A stretch of DNA of 25,487 nt from Chara braunii (Eukaryota > Streptophyta > Charophyceae > Charales > Characeae): the NCBI GenBank assembly GCA_003427395.1, contig BFEA01000321.1:745474-770960 (forward strand), given 5' to 3'. The stretch's first letter is position 1; each line of letters opens with the position of its first letter. A program made the translations under genes and the position numbers. Below, piece by piece: positions 1-9,898 of the stretch. The notes beneath the pieces were generated by a model. It saw only the letters and a program-made list of their open reading frames with translations. It had not been told where the DNA came from and did not search any database.

Positions 1-290
1 AAAAACATGAATTCATTTCTAAAAAAATACAGGTAAACTCACGGACCATATATCTCATGATAAAAAATGACCAAAAAAAATTCCTGCTTTTCTTTATATA
101 TTTGTTTTTAAAATTTCTTTAAATCCAATTTTGTTTTTGATTTTTTAAAAATCCTAAATAAAGTCGGATTCATAAGAAAAAAATATGGGTTTGTAGGGCT
201 CAAAATTCCCCACAACCCCATGTTTTTTAATTTGTTTTTTACCTATTATTTAATTCAGGACAATTCGTGTAAAATCGGGTCCGCGGTGCG
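1..290. other. AT-rich gene-free DNA
   Basis: About 290 bases dominated by A and T runs, with no open frame of useful length and no recognised motif. Base composition changes sharply near 280, where a GC-rich patch begins, so this may be a junction between two insertions. That boundary is inferred from composition only. Confidence 0.6.
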
Positions 291-343
291 GATCAGGTAG
301 GCCGCGGATGCGGACCCATTTGGCTCCGCGATCCGAGCTCGAC

Positions 344-363
344 CCCGCGGACGCGTCCGCGGG
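344..363. repeat. 20-bp perfect palindrome
   Basis: CCCGCGGACG followed directly by its own reverse complement CGTCCGCGGG. It lies in a GC-rich patch (about 280-363) with several related CCGCGG/GCGGAT words. GC-rich self-complementary subterminal sequence of this kind occurs near the ends of some hAT-type DNA transposons, but I see no terminal inverted repeat or target duplication to prove that here. Confidence 0.85.
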
Positions 364-520
364 TGTTTTATAGGATGCAGCCTGCCTGAACAAGTGGTTT
401 TCAGGGTCTTCGGACCTTTCACCACTTCAGAACCATTCTAGATTTTCAGACTGCCCAAAACTCTCACTTCAGAATTTTCATTCTTGAATTTTCAGCTACC
501 CGATAACCGCTTGTGACTTA

Positions 521-1664
521 TTCCCGACGATCAGCGCAATGATCTTCGTGATTTCCATTGGTGATTGACGCGACAATCCGCGCTCGATCCCGCTGATCTA
601 CGCAACGACCCCTGTAATTTCCGTGAAGTCCAATGTGAAGATACTCGCTTGTTTCCCCGTTGATTAACCCTATGATCTGCACGCGACTTTGGTGATTTCT
701 GCAGCAATCCACGTTGTTTCCCCGTCGATCAGCGTGATGATTTGCGTGTCGCCCTGTTGATAGGTGAGATGACCCACGCATTCTCGATGTCAATCCGGAC
801 ATTGATTCAAGCTCACTTTCTGATGATGATATCTGCCAAGATCTGCGCTCTCCCTTTGTTGATAATGTGCACACTGAACTGCGCGACCATCCGAGCGCGC
901 CCACCTCAGTTATGAATTCCGTCGAGATCGCCGCACGTTCGTTGATGACGTCGTCGCCCGTGCGATGATCAAGGCGTTTCGTACGCAACGTACCTTTTCA
1001 GCGGTACGTACGTGCGTGAAGTGACCGTCCTCCTCCTTGGAGCACTGCTCCCGTGCGCATGGCATTCCTTCCCCGAGCCTCCCGGTGCGTCCTGAGCCAG
1101 GACACCTTGTGTCCATCTCGCCCACCTGTTCCGTGCGCCAATCCAAAAAGTCCCCACCGTGTGCAAGTGAGAATCCCGCTATCCTGAGCCCAGTTGGGAT
1201 TTTAAACTTTGTCGGCCCTCTTCTTGGAGTGCTCCAACTTCGTTGAGTGCTCCGGCGTGGCCGACTAGTTGCAGCGCCCCGGTACCATGGCTTCCCCGAG
1301 CCTGTACCCGGGCCTGTTTGGCCCTTGGAAGGGTTTCCAACGAAGGGAGTTTTTTTATCGGGTACCGGGCTTTTTGCAGCGCCCCGGTACCGATGCTCCT
1401 TCTGAACCTAAGCCCGGGCCTGCCCAGGCTCTAGAGGTCCCCACGTAGAAACTATCGAGGCCTCACCAATTTCTGCGGGTCCGGTCTTGGAAATGAACTC
1501 ACGGCCTGATGACCCTTTTTCCATCTCTCGTGGTTCCCGTCGTCGGTCTTGTCTCCTATTCGACCCACATCGACGGAACGCTTGGCGCGAGTCTGTAAGA
1601 TGCCGCCCTCCGGTAGCCATATTCCAACAGCCGCGGCAATTTCAGCCACTTGATCGGCACGTTG
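521..1664 (+). repeat. Dispersed repeat A, copy 1 (A1)
   Basis: This ~1144-bp stretch matches 21373-22598 in the same orientation almost throughout. Similarity starts at TTCCCGACGATCAG and ends at GATCGGCACGTTG in both copies, and the flanks do not match. The 5' half is made of degenerate units around GATCAGCGTGATGATCTGCGTG. The middle has GTGCGC-containing units, of which A1 has lost roughly 80 bp relative to A2. The 3' half repeats a GCAGCGCCCCGGTACC block at 1270 and 1377. The ends are not the TG...CA of LTRs, and frames on either strand are short and not shared as protein, so I treat it as non-coding dispersed repeat. Confidence 0.85.
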
Positions 1665-2205
1665 TCGAGCTCATCGGTCCGGCACCGCACGAGGCAGCGC
1701 GGGACCCTTCCGGCCGCGTCACTCACGAATTGGTTTTGCATCCTTCGTCGCAAATATATACGTGGAGCTTCCGCAAGCCGCTCCGACCGAGTGCGCCAGC
1801 CATACCTCTCGCGAGCCCCTACAACAGGATAGGGCCTACGCGAGGCACGGCTTACCTCCACCTTTCGGGAGCTGTCACCTCCCATCGGTGGGCGTATCCC
1901 CGCCGAGCTAGCAGTCCACAGTACGAAAGCTAATCAGTTGCAATCGCAGAGGTGGACCAGCGAGGGTGTTTCTCGTTTACTGTAGCATAGGGGGTACGCG
2001 CGGTAGTACGCCTCTATCGGACCCGCGCGCGAATCGGCATCTTGGGGGGGCTGAGGTCCCAAACGCGACCCGTCGCCGGTCGACTAGGACGCATCCCACA
2101 CACAACGCGCACTCCACTTTACGAACACACATACACACAAAACAACACATATACGAAACGACATAACACAAACACCGTGACAACGCTCCTAGCCCCTCGG
2201 TAGCC
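1665..2205. other. Gene-free DNA, unassigned
   Basis: Moderately GC-rich sequence after repeat A1, ending in an A/C-rich stretch (2096-2180) with many ACACA words. I recognise no protein, rRNA or tRNA. It has no counterpart after repeat A2, so one of the two repeat copies was joined to new DNA here. Confidence 0.5.
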
Positions 2206-2363
2206 ATCCCATAACTTTCCGACGGGAAAATCGGATAGGCGTCGCGGGCGAGTCTTGATATAAAACCGTGCGGACGAAGGGCTAACTCATATTGACTAAC
2301 AATGTAGTCGTATGCAAGCAGTTGCAATGATGGCGTACCATGTAGTACCCATACTTATGCGGT

Positions 2364-2624
2364 CCTCGTTGATCACGAGGGTCGCATTCGACACTCAAGT
2401 GTCGGCTGACACGCATCTTGAGGGTTAATCTCTCGACGCTGGACAACCGCCAAGCGCGGTTGAAGACCACACACCCTCTTCTGCACTCTATGCAGAGCGG
2501 GTGGTACACAGGTCCATACCTGTGATGGCAGTCGTTTCTTGCGGCCCTGGAGATCAGTCCTACTCCAGGCCTGGCCAAAAGTCAAGGGGTTTGACTTTGA
2601 CGGCTGCCACGGACTACAACGTCC
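2364..2624 (+). repeat. Run of eight stem-loops
   Basis: Stems visible in order, with arm length and loop length: 2364-2380 (6 bp, 5 nt), 2389-2404 (6 bp, 4 nt), 2444-2462 (7 bp, 5 nt), 2481-2495 (5 bp, 5 nt), 2507-2524 (7 bp, 4 nt), 2546-2569 (7 bp, 10 nt), 2580-2596 (6 bp, 5 nt), 2611-2624 (4 bp, 6 nt). All are perfect matches. Eight in 260 bases is far denser than I would expect by chance, though this was judged without a shuffled control. Confidence 0.7.
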
Positions 2625-2908
2625 AACTATAAATCTTACAAAACACAAAATAGATTGAAGGTCGCCTTTATCCCAAAAAGAAAACAAAGCCTTGGGATAC
2701 TCTTCCCTTGTCGGGTAGTGCCAGCGACCTGTAGTAATTTCAAGCGTTCGTGCGTATGTGCGGGTCCCTTTTGATCCCATAACTTTTAAACTCTGGGGCG
2801 GCGAAACGTCACGCGCGGGATTCTAATATAAAGCCGCACAGTTGTGGGCCAGTCTCATACCAACCAAAATGATGCCAACCATACGTGGTAATCGCAGCTC
2901 CGGCCTCG

Positions 2909-2980
2909 CGATATTGAATGGTTGAAGGAATATATTGTGAGGGGTTACCCCACACGATATTGAACGGCTTAAGGATATGC
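2909..2980 (+). repeat. Short tandem duplication (46-bp offset)
   Basis: CGATATTGAATGGTTGAAGG at 2909 recurs as CGATATTGAACGGCTTAAGG at 2955. Between them GTGAGGGG-TTA-CCCCACAC (2937-2955) can form a small hairpin. This sits inside the second unit of the duplicated module. Confidence 0.75.
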
Positions 2981-3076
2981 TGTTCGGCCTTCGTTGCATT
3001 TCCGCCTTCGGGGTGGGGTGCCTCGACGGGCAATGCGGATAGGCTCTGTGCGAGGGGGAATCCCTCCCCTGCAGGG

Positions 3077-3124
3077 CCTAGGGCCTGGGATATCCTAGAG
3101 AAGGACCTTGAATCCCAGCCTAGG
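3077..3124 (+). repeat. Long imperfect stem-loop
   Basis: CCTAGG (3077-3082) pairs with CCTAGG (3119-3124), and CTGGGAT (3085-3091) pairs with ATCCCAG (3112-3118). That gives 13 bp with a 2-nt bulge and a 20-nt loop. A second composite hairpin lies at 3189-3216: GCCT plus CTCAG against CTGAG, one bulged T, then AGGC. Confidence 0.75.
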
Positions 3125-3240
3125 ACCAACGTCCGACTAAGAAAAATCCTCAAGAAGCAAGCTAAATAAATTGAAGGGTCTTCCCTAGGCCTCTCAGTCT
3201 TAATCTCTGAGTAGGCTTTTAGTACGGGGTCCCTTAAACT

Positions 3241-3944
3241 CATGCAGACATTCAACCCAAGTACACCCATGTATATATATATATATGGGCAAAAGTATGT
3301 GACGATCACTTCTCACAGTCTCATTGCGGTCCCTCACAACCATACATATATATGTGATCGCAGGCAACCAAATCAAGAATCACATACCTGCAATCACATC
3401 AACGAGTCAAATCAACAGCCCACGCACTACACGGAGTGAACCCCAACCATCTTCGACACTCATACCCTTCGCTTTAGCCATGCAAGCCCCAACCTCCTGT
3501 CCAACCAGCCTTAATTAAATACTCTGTACCTTTGTTAAATAACCATTCAATAAAAGTCCGGGTGAAACCTTAATGAAACAATGAAATCACCAGGGCTAAA
3601 GCCTTTTAGGTTGAGTGTGGAGGGTGAGTTGGAATTGCGTCGTAGACCGACGAATCGACAACCGACCTGTTATTAGTGATAACAGATGATGATCCTCAAG
3701 GGATCAAGCTGAATCTAGTCCGGATCTTGAATCGAACGATAAAAAAAAAAACTTGTAACACATGACAGGTCAATGCCCCAGGCTGAACCTATAGGTTCAT
3801 GGAGGACAACCTCCATATCGTGACCTTACCCAAATCATCCTAGTTAACTATGTCTAAGCCTACCTCTAAGCAATATGGCAAAATTTTCCCTTAGTCGGAG
3901 TGGACTAATCATAATCGCCACCTGTCATAACATAATCGATCTCT
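3241..3944. other. Gene-free DNA
   Basis: Intermediate-composition DNA with a short (TA)n run at 3271-3286 and an A-run near 3740. Short frames at 3242-3518 lack recognisable domains and partly read through the (TA)n run. I see nothing functional. Confidence 0.5.
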
Positions 3945-4600
3945 TCTGAATTAAGAAAATTTCGGCAGCGCTTTCTGTAGGAAAAGTGTCTTTCCAGAAT
4001 TTATATAAGTCCAAGTATGAGATCAGAAATAATTTCTAACTCTGGAAGGTCAAATTTTGTCTAACTCCATGAAATAGTAGGAATTTGGGCAACATCCCCA
4101 TTAGAAAGGGAGACTTCCCAGATTTAGACTAAGTCAGATATGAACTCAAAAGACAGTTCGAGTTCAACTTAGACAAAATTTAACTAACTCCTTAATTTTG
4201 TAGAAATTTCGGCATCACTCCTTCTAGAAAAGTGCTATTCCAAATTTTTTTTAGGCTAAGTCTTTAATTTGAAAGTAACTTGGACTTCTCAAAGTTCAAT
4301 TTCATCTAACTCCCTGAATTAGCAAAAAATTGGGCAGCACTCCTTCTAGAAAATGAGACTTTCCAGATTTTAACTAAGTCAGATATAAGAAAAGATAAAG
4401 TTGAACGTTGGACAAGTCAAAATTCGACTAACTCCTTGGATTTGTAGAAATTTCGGCAGCGCTTTCTGTAGACAAAGTAACTTGCCAAGATTTATACAAA
4501 GCCAAGTATAAGAGAAGATCTCAAAAAATGCAATAATTGACCTAAGTAAAAAAAAGTTATTACAGAAAATGCAGGAATTGACACTAACTCCTATGGCTCT
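3945..4600 (+). repeat. ~122-bp tandem repeat, five units
   Basis: The anchor TTTCGGCAGCRCTTTCTGTAG or a close variant recurs at about 3960, 4085, 4207, 4329 and 4451, giving steps of 121-125 bp. Each unit continues with a (GACT/GTCT)TTCCAGATTTA block, a TAAGTCAGATATGA block and a CTAACTCCTTGAATT block before the next anchor. Units differ by many substitutions and small indels, so this is an old array. It may continue as a partial unit to about 4600. No frame stays open through the units. Confidence 0.75.
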
Positions 4601-4787
4601 AGCATGTGGCGAGCAACTAAAACAATTACCTATCAACCTAAAACTCAGACTAAATAGTGGCCTCACTCAGTCTCATGTAAGCCAGACCACAAAGATAAGT
4701 ACTCTCACAAGTCCCAAGTCAACCCGAACAAACAATAGTTCATGATCTCTCTATGATTTACCCTTTATACCCATCTTACATAAGGCA

Positions 4788-5724
4788 TAGGCCAGACCGC
4801 CTGAACTTACAAAGCGCGCCCAACTTAGACAGGCCTAGAGTCAGAATACCTAAACTTATAAAGCGTTCTGACTTGGCCAAGTATACACGAACAAAGGACA
4901 CAACTACTTTTTTCTTCTTTGAGCACATGACTAGACCACTTTAGTCGCCCTGAACTGTTTAAAGTATCAAAGTTATATATACTTATCTTCACCTTTGTCT
5001 TCTAAGGCTGCATATGACTAAACTAACTTTAAGTTCAGTCTGCCCCAGCTTACCATCAGTTTTATTCTTAGTTATGCTCTCTTCAAGTTATGATACGGCT
5101 ATAGTCAGACCACCTAAACTTATAGAACAGTCTGATTAGCTCGTTCTTAAATAGAATAATAATAAAGTATAGCCAAGTTATAACCGTTGGGTTCCAGCAT
5201 GTGCGAGGATTTGAGTCAGACCCCCTGAACTTACAGAAGGATCTAACTCTCTGCCAATTTCATATCTCTCTAAATCATCATGTGTGTGGCATCGAGTCAG
5301 ACCCCTGAACTTACAGAAGGATCTGCCTCTTTGCCAAGGTTACTTCTTGAGAATAAAGAGCAGGAAGAGGCTGAGCCACCTAAACTTATAGAACAACTCA
5401 GACCTCCTCGTTCAGAAACCAAAGAAACAGATAAAACCCCAGTGAAACAAGGCAACCCAAGGCACCAAAACTTTTTGAATGTCCCGAGTCCCTGAAAACC
5501 AGACACAATTAGACCTTTCACAGGTCAAAGCAGTCAGGCCACCTGAACTTACAGAACGGCCTGACCCTCCATGCAAGCCATAGCACTGGGTCTCCCTAAA
5601 CTTATGGGGACATCCCAGCCTCCAGAGCAATCAGACCCCCTAAACTTATAGAAGGATTTGCTGCTCCATGCAACCCAAAGTAAACAAAGCACTGTGTCTC
5701 CCCAAACTTATGGGGACCTCCCAG
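4788..5724 (+). repeat. Array of AACTTA-loop hairpins, ten copies
   Basis: Ten short hairpins share a core C-T-R-AACTTA-Y-A-G. The R and Y are G with C, or A with T, in every copy, so the inner closing pair is always kept. Approximate outer limits: 4788-4837, 4840-4872, 5102-5138, 5213-5249, 5294-5329, 5367-5406, 5533-5565, 5586-5618, 5632-5660, 5692-5724. Outer stems differ but still pair: GTCAGAA/TTCTGAC (4840), TAGTCAGAC/GTCTGATTA with one G-U (5102), GAGG-CTGAG/CTCAG-a-CCTC (5367), GTCAGGCC/GGCCTGAC (5533), CTGGG-TCCC/GGGA-CCCAG (5586). Copies at 5213, 5294 and 5632 keep one or two mismatches. DNA between hairpins is mostly not alike. I know of no named family with this core. Confidence 0.75.
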
Positions 5725-6629
5725 CCTTAATGACCCAATCAACCATCAAGCAAAACATAGCTTCATCCTGCCTTTCCCTAGATGCAGTTTCTCTCAGCAG
5801 TCTGAATTCATACAATCAATAAAGTTGAAACTGAGCTTGGACAGACATTCCTTTACATAGTCTGGTTTAGTCTCCTGAAAGTCAAACCAAAAATAAGATA
5901 GGGCTGCACACCATATATTCAGCCAGAGATGCAATGGGAAATACAAATAGGGGTTGTAGCTCGGGTGTATAGAGGGACATGAAGGGTTACCTGCCAGTTC
6001 CCTGCCTCCAGAACTCCTCCTCAGGCTCCCGCAATCGGTGGGTTGACTCCCCACAGAGTCTTGGTGCGGTCCTACAGGTTGCAATCCCGCCTGCCGCCTT
6101 CCACTCAAATCAGGACCAAACTTAAAGTTAGAAGGGTAGAAGTAGATGGTTTAAGACTCTCAGATACAAGGGGGGTGCTCTCAACCTCACTAGAGAGGGC
6201 CTCGTAATCTTGATGCTCCTTCTAATTACAAATTGTCTTCGATTTTTTTTTAATTTCAAAAATACGTTAAGGAATTTTCCATTTTATTCCAAAACTTTCC
6301 TATCAACTCATCTCTACATCTTTCATCATCTCCTCGAACTTTCAAAAACTTTTACGAATGTTTTTGAAATTCCTTGAATTTTACCTCAATTTCTTCTTAA
6401 TTCTGAAATTACGTCCAAATATTTTCGGAATTTTATTTTGAATTCGTGATTGTCTTATGCATGCTCCCGTCTAGACCCCACACTATTCCTTGAAAAATTC
6501 CTCTCATTTTCTTCCCCGAACTGGAAATTTTTCTCTTCTTCCCTCACTTCGACTTTGAATTCTCTAAATTTAATTTTGGAAGTTCGTCAGACCTCGTTTA
6601 TACTCGCCTTCCCCAGCCATTCCAGCTGC
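5725..6629. other. Gene-free DNA
   Basis: Mixed DNA, C/T-rich and then T-rich from about 6230. A minus-strand frame at 5794-6108 (104 codons) has no recognisable domain or repeat. From about 6450 the sequence leads into the decayed gag-like frame, and I cannot place that frame's true start. Confidence 0.45.
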
Positions 6630-6631
6630 AG

Positions 6632-7664
6632 ATGTTGGCGTATTCGATCCCCACCTTGCCAGAGGCTTTCAACATTGCTTGGGCCATTCATCTCACTTAT
6701 GCTCCACTCGTCGGCCTCTCGCCTCAGTCCGCCGGTGCCCATTCCGCTACTACTGCAGCACCCCGCCCCTCTCAGCCTCGACAGTCCTCCACATACCGTC
6801 GTGGCTCTCGTAGAGGCTCTGGACGATTCCTCTCTCGTCGCTTGCATGCGATGCTTCATGACCCGTCGAGCATCGATGATGACACTGCCTCAGATGATTC
6901 GGCGAGTGACCAGATTAGGGAACCGACACTCAGTCCCCCACGAAGGATGACGCCTCTTCCCATGACGACCGTCTTGTTCGGGCCCTTTCCGCCCTCTTCC
7001 GACGTCAGCCCTCATCCTCCAGGACTCGCTCTACGGTCACCCAGCTACCCCTCCCAGCAGGCTTTGTGTTCCCTCGCAACCGCCTGACCATCGCTGAGAG
7101 TGAGGACCTTCGCACATGAGGCATCTGCACCCGTTGCCGCCTCGTAGGGCATACCTCCTCTACCTGCCCATACGCAGACGCCCTCCAGAGTCACTTCGCA
7201 CAGCAGGCTGGCCCTCAGGCTGTTCCCCCCGTCTCGACCTCCAGCGCAGCAACCACCTAGCTACGATGTCTCATTCCCCTCACTCTCCTATGGTAGCAGG
7301 CATACCCGTTCACAACTCTACCTTTGCACCGCTTGCTACTCTTCCCGATGACTCTGGTCCAACCTTATCTGTGGGTGACCCTATCGACACTGGTATGCCT
7401 TCTCCTCCCTTGCCTAGCGTTCCTTGTGACCCCCCTCCTCCACGTCCTCCTACCAGGCGTGATCTTCGCACGGCCCGCTGCAGTGCTTCCCTCATTGCAG
7501 TCGAGGATATCATTGACTTCCTGGACCTTGAGTGTGTTAAGGTTCACCACGAACGTCTCCGCCTTAAAGAGCGCACCCTGTTCGAGATGTCTCAGCGCCT
7601 ACACAATAGAGATCATATTGTCCAAATAGTAATGTGGTATAGTTTCATTTTCTATGGTCGATAG
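6632..7664 (+). pseudogene. Decayed gag-like ORF with CCHC zinc knuckle
   Basis: A retroelement gag or ORF1-like protein split over several frames. The first part (6632 to about 6950) is Ser/Pro/Arg-rich with an acidic Asp/Ser run (near 6870-6915). The frame shifts near 6930-6940, and a second frame then carries an RLVRALSALFRRQ segment and a C-X2-C-X4-H-X4-C zinc knuckle (7126-7167; residues CTRCRLVGHTSSTC). A TGA stop sits two codons before the knuckle. A third open frame (about 7266-7664) is Pro-rich, then has a charged segment with VHHERLRLKERTLFEM. Zinc knuckles of this spacing bind the element's own RNA in Ty1- and Ty3-type Gag and in some LINE ORF1 proteins. Frameshifts, stops and the lack of any pol make this non-functional. 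Which retroelement class it came from is not clear. Confidence 0.55.
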
Positions 7665-7726
7665 ATGCATATTAATTCTTGCACAATCGATGCGTTTAGC
7701 GACAAAGTAGGAGACACCTACTGATC
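7656..7726 (+). repeat. ~71-bp foldback element H1
   Basis: GGTCGATAGATG at the left end faces CACCTACTGATC at the right end: 10 of 12 positions pair, two as G-U. The flanks (from about 7625 and to about 7790) also match the flanks of H2, so the whole ~165-bp block is duplicated. The right flank contains GAAACGCTGACCTCATTTTG, which is also similar downstream of H2 and H3. Confidence 0.6.
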
Positions 7727-7778
7727 TTTCCTACGTGACACCTATTTTGGAAACGCTGACCTCATTTTGAAAAGTTAT

Positions 7779-7908
7779 GTGTGTGTGCGTGTGTGTGTGT
7801 GTGTCACTGAAATTGTATCATTGTTTTATGTCATTGTCCCAGATACATATATACACATAAAAACTTGAAAAACGAAATGCGGCTTACGTGCGTTGTGTGT
7901 GTGTGTGT
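7779..7908 (+). repeat. (GT)n microsatellites
   Basis: An interrupted (GT)n tract at 7779-7803 and a second shorter one at about 7893-7908. They are simple-sequence repeats with no coding significance. Confidence 0.9.
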
Positions 7909-8016
7909 CCGCACAGGGGATTGGAGGTGCGACCTATCCACAGTCATTGAAAAAAAATGTACGTACATGAAGATTACACTAAAGAAATAGTAATCTGTTA
8001 ATTTTATTTTTTTATT

Positions 8017-8087
8017 GGTCGGTAGGTGCATATTAATTTTTGTACAATCTATAGGTCTAGTGTTAATGTAGTATCCACCTACCGGCC
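8017..8087 (+). repeat. ~71-bp foldback element H2
   Basis: GGTCGGTAGGTG at the left end pairs with CACCTACCGGCC at the right end over 12 of 12 positions, one as T-G, enclosing 47 bases. Internal sequence resembles H1 (GTGCATATTAATT..TGYACAAT). A more decayed relative seems to lie at about 8235-8303, with GTTCATACTAATAT..GCACTTGATGCG. Confidence 0.8.
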
Positions 8088-8144
8088 TTCCCTACTGAAC
8101 ACATGTTTAGAAGCACTGACTTCATTTTGAAAGGTTTTGTTATT

Positions 8145-9680
8145 TGGATGTTTGTTTGTCACAAATATATAAACATACACTAACATGTAAAATTAAATAA
8201 GTGTTTGATAGATTATCCGAAATGAAGGACTATTTTTCAATAGGTTCATACTAATATCGCCGCACTTGATGCGTCCAACCTTTAATTCGTATATTCGTCC
8301 TGACTCTCTCTCACTAATATTGTTTTTCAATGTCTCAGTGTAGTTTGTATAGTGTATTAAAGATATGATATCAACAAGAAAAAAAAACGAGTAGCGGTGT
8401 TGACGTTGTTCATTTTCATTGGTGTCTCGTTTTGTTTTGCTATGAAATGTGCATGTTATTTCTGCAGGACGACGAGACTATAAAACAAGAAGTTGAACGG
8501 GGACCTTCTCAGGCATGCAAATGTTCTTGGTTCCGCCCCCAGCAAGCCTCATACCCACCCTAAGTGAAGGCGGGTCTGTACATCCACTAGAGGCCTATTT
8601 TCAACATTTTTCGTATGTGGGGTATCAGACAGTTGCCACACACCGGTTGGTTACAGAACAACGTGAGACTTTTGTGGCTCATTTCAGAAGCAACAACTGC
8701 GTTGTACAATTGAGCCCAGAGTTTAGTTGGTTGCACCCTTCGCACACGTAGTGGGAGGCCGACACAACACGTAGTTGCAGTGGACCAATGTCAATGCAAC
8801 ATTATCGTCACACATCTTCCACGGGCTAACGAAAATGCGCCAAACACTTGGAGCCTGGAGGGCTACCTGAACGTGCCCAACTGCACAAGGCCCGGACCAG
8901 TGTTTGAAACTAGGCCTGAGGCGCAGACACTTCGGGCCAACTTGAAGCTACAGGGCCCCACACCAGGCACAGGCAGGCCAACGGTAGGGTGCATTTTCCA
9001 TATAAGAAAGTGTGAGCTCAGAGGCACGAAATTCTGGCCTGAGCAGGCATTGCTACACTGCTGCTTTGCTGCGCAACACTGCACTAAGCAGACAGGCTGG
9101 GGCGCACGTGGGCGCAAGAGGTGCAAGGGCGCTGCAGTGGCAATGGGCGCACGCCGCACGACGCCCATAGCCGGGTTGTGCGTGCGGGTAGCACGTGATG
9201 GCGATGGTGGTCTTCAGATACGAGGCGCATGCAGAGGGGAGGAAAGAGAACGTACCTAGTGTTTGTTGGCGTTCGACATTTTGATGACGTCACGTACAAA
9301 CTTCGATGCGATCTGGTTGCAAGAACGTAGCAGACGTAGATAGGATGAGTAGAGTAGGCCGGGCGTTGGGAAGAAATCAGTAGGAGTGACAACTAATACC
9401 GTGTTGGTGAGGGCAGAGAGCGTTGACATTGACATACGAGTTCATTGTATTGCTCTGAGTTGGATGGTATCTTGGTGCATTGTGCTCTCTACTGGCACAT
9501 AAGTATCTAAACTACTTCCCGATTCCACTCCCGATTATTTGGATGGTATCTTATGTGGGCGGGTGCGTGGGTGGGTATGTTTCAGACTACAGACATATCG
9601 ATAATTATTCATGACAACGCAAAAACCTTCATGGTTTTTCATGTACAAAAGCAAAAGTTTACAAAACCGAAGTTTTCATA
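8145..9680. other. Gene-free DNA, two unassigned open frames
   Basis: AT-rich to about 8460, then mixed DNA with open frames at 8515-8751 and 8780-9259 on the plus strand. A pyrimidine stretch ending TTATTTCTGCAG (about 8457-8468) looks like a splice acceptor, but the frame directly after it closes within about 30 codons. The second frame is Cys/Arg/Gly-rich with no recognised domain. I do not call either as a gene. A TGACGTCA octamer occurs at 9285-9292 with nothing nearby to give it meaning. Confidence 0.4.
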
Positions 9681-9681
9681 G

Positions 9682-9714
<33 letters not shown>
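9681..9714 (+). repeat. (GA)n microsatellite
   Basis: A 34-bp GA tract with one interruption. It creates the Arg/Glu repeats of a spurious frame. Confidence 0.9.
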
Positions 9715-9767
9715 TCTGGTATCAATTCAATGTTGTTTTCCTAAGGTTGCACAACAAACAAAGTGGT

Positions 9768-9838
9768 GGTCGGTAGGTGCATACGAATTGGCCTTTGCAG
9801 ATATTGATTGTCTTTGTTTTACTATGTACGTACCGACA
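9768..9838 (+). repeat. ~71-bp foldback element H3
   Basis: GGTCGGTAGGTGCATA at the left end faces TATGTACGTACCGACA at the right end. 14 of 16 positions pair, one as G-U. The same 71-bp length as H1 and H2 is kept although the internal sequence differs. A hammerhead-like motif begins 60 bp downstream. Confidence 0.75.
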
Positions 9839-9898
9839 CTTCCAATTTTCTTGTTCAAAGACATCTCATGTTTTTTTCTTGTAAGATATATCAGCCTC

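Larger units (their letters stand above)
2207..3240 (+). repeat. Ancient ~0.5-kb tandem duplication rich in hairpins
   Basis: Two diverged units, about 2207-2777 and 2778-3240. Shared landmarks in the same order are CCCATAACTTT (2210 and 2778), TATAAA(A/G)CCG..C (near 2260 and 2828), a GGAC-loop-GTCC hairpin (2611-2624 and 3123-3134) and A(G/A)ATTGAAGG (near 2650 and 3166). Between landmarks the units have drifted strongly. Both contain many perfect stem-loops, listed in the findings. No protein frame is shared by both units, which suggests a non-coding element such as an LTR or an untranslated region. Confidence 0.6.

Noticed and set aside
3945-5724. A CRISPR-like array
   Set aside because: Repeat spacing is irregular in the hairpin array and the 122-bp units have no unique spacers. 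The window is also eukaryotic.
8780-9259. 159-codon plus-strand frame as a gene
   Set aside because: Cys/Arg/Gly-rich with no domain, overlapped by similar-length frames on the other strand, and no splice or start context.
9285-9292. TGACGTCA as a bZIP/CRE site
   Set aside because: A single octamer with no gene start near it; expected by chance at this scale.
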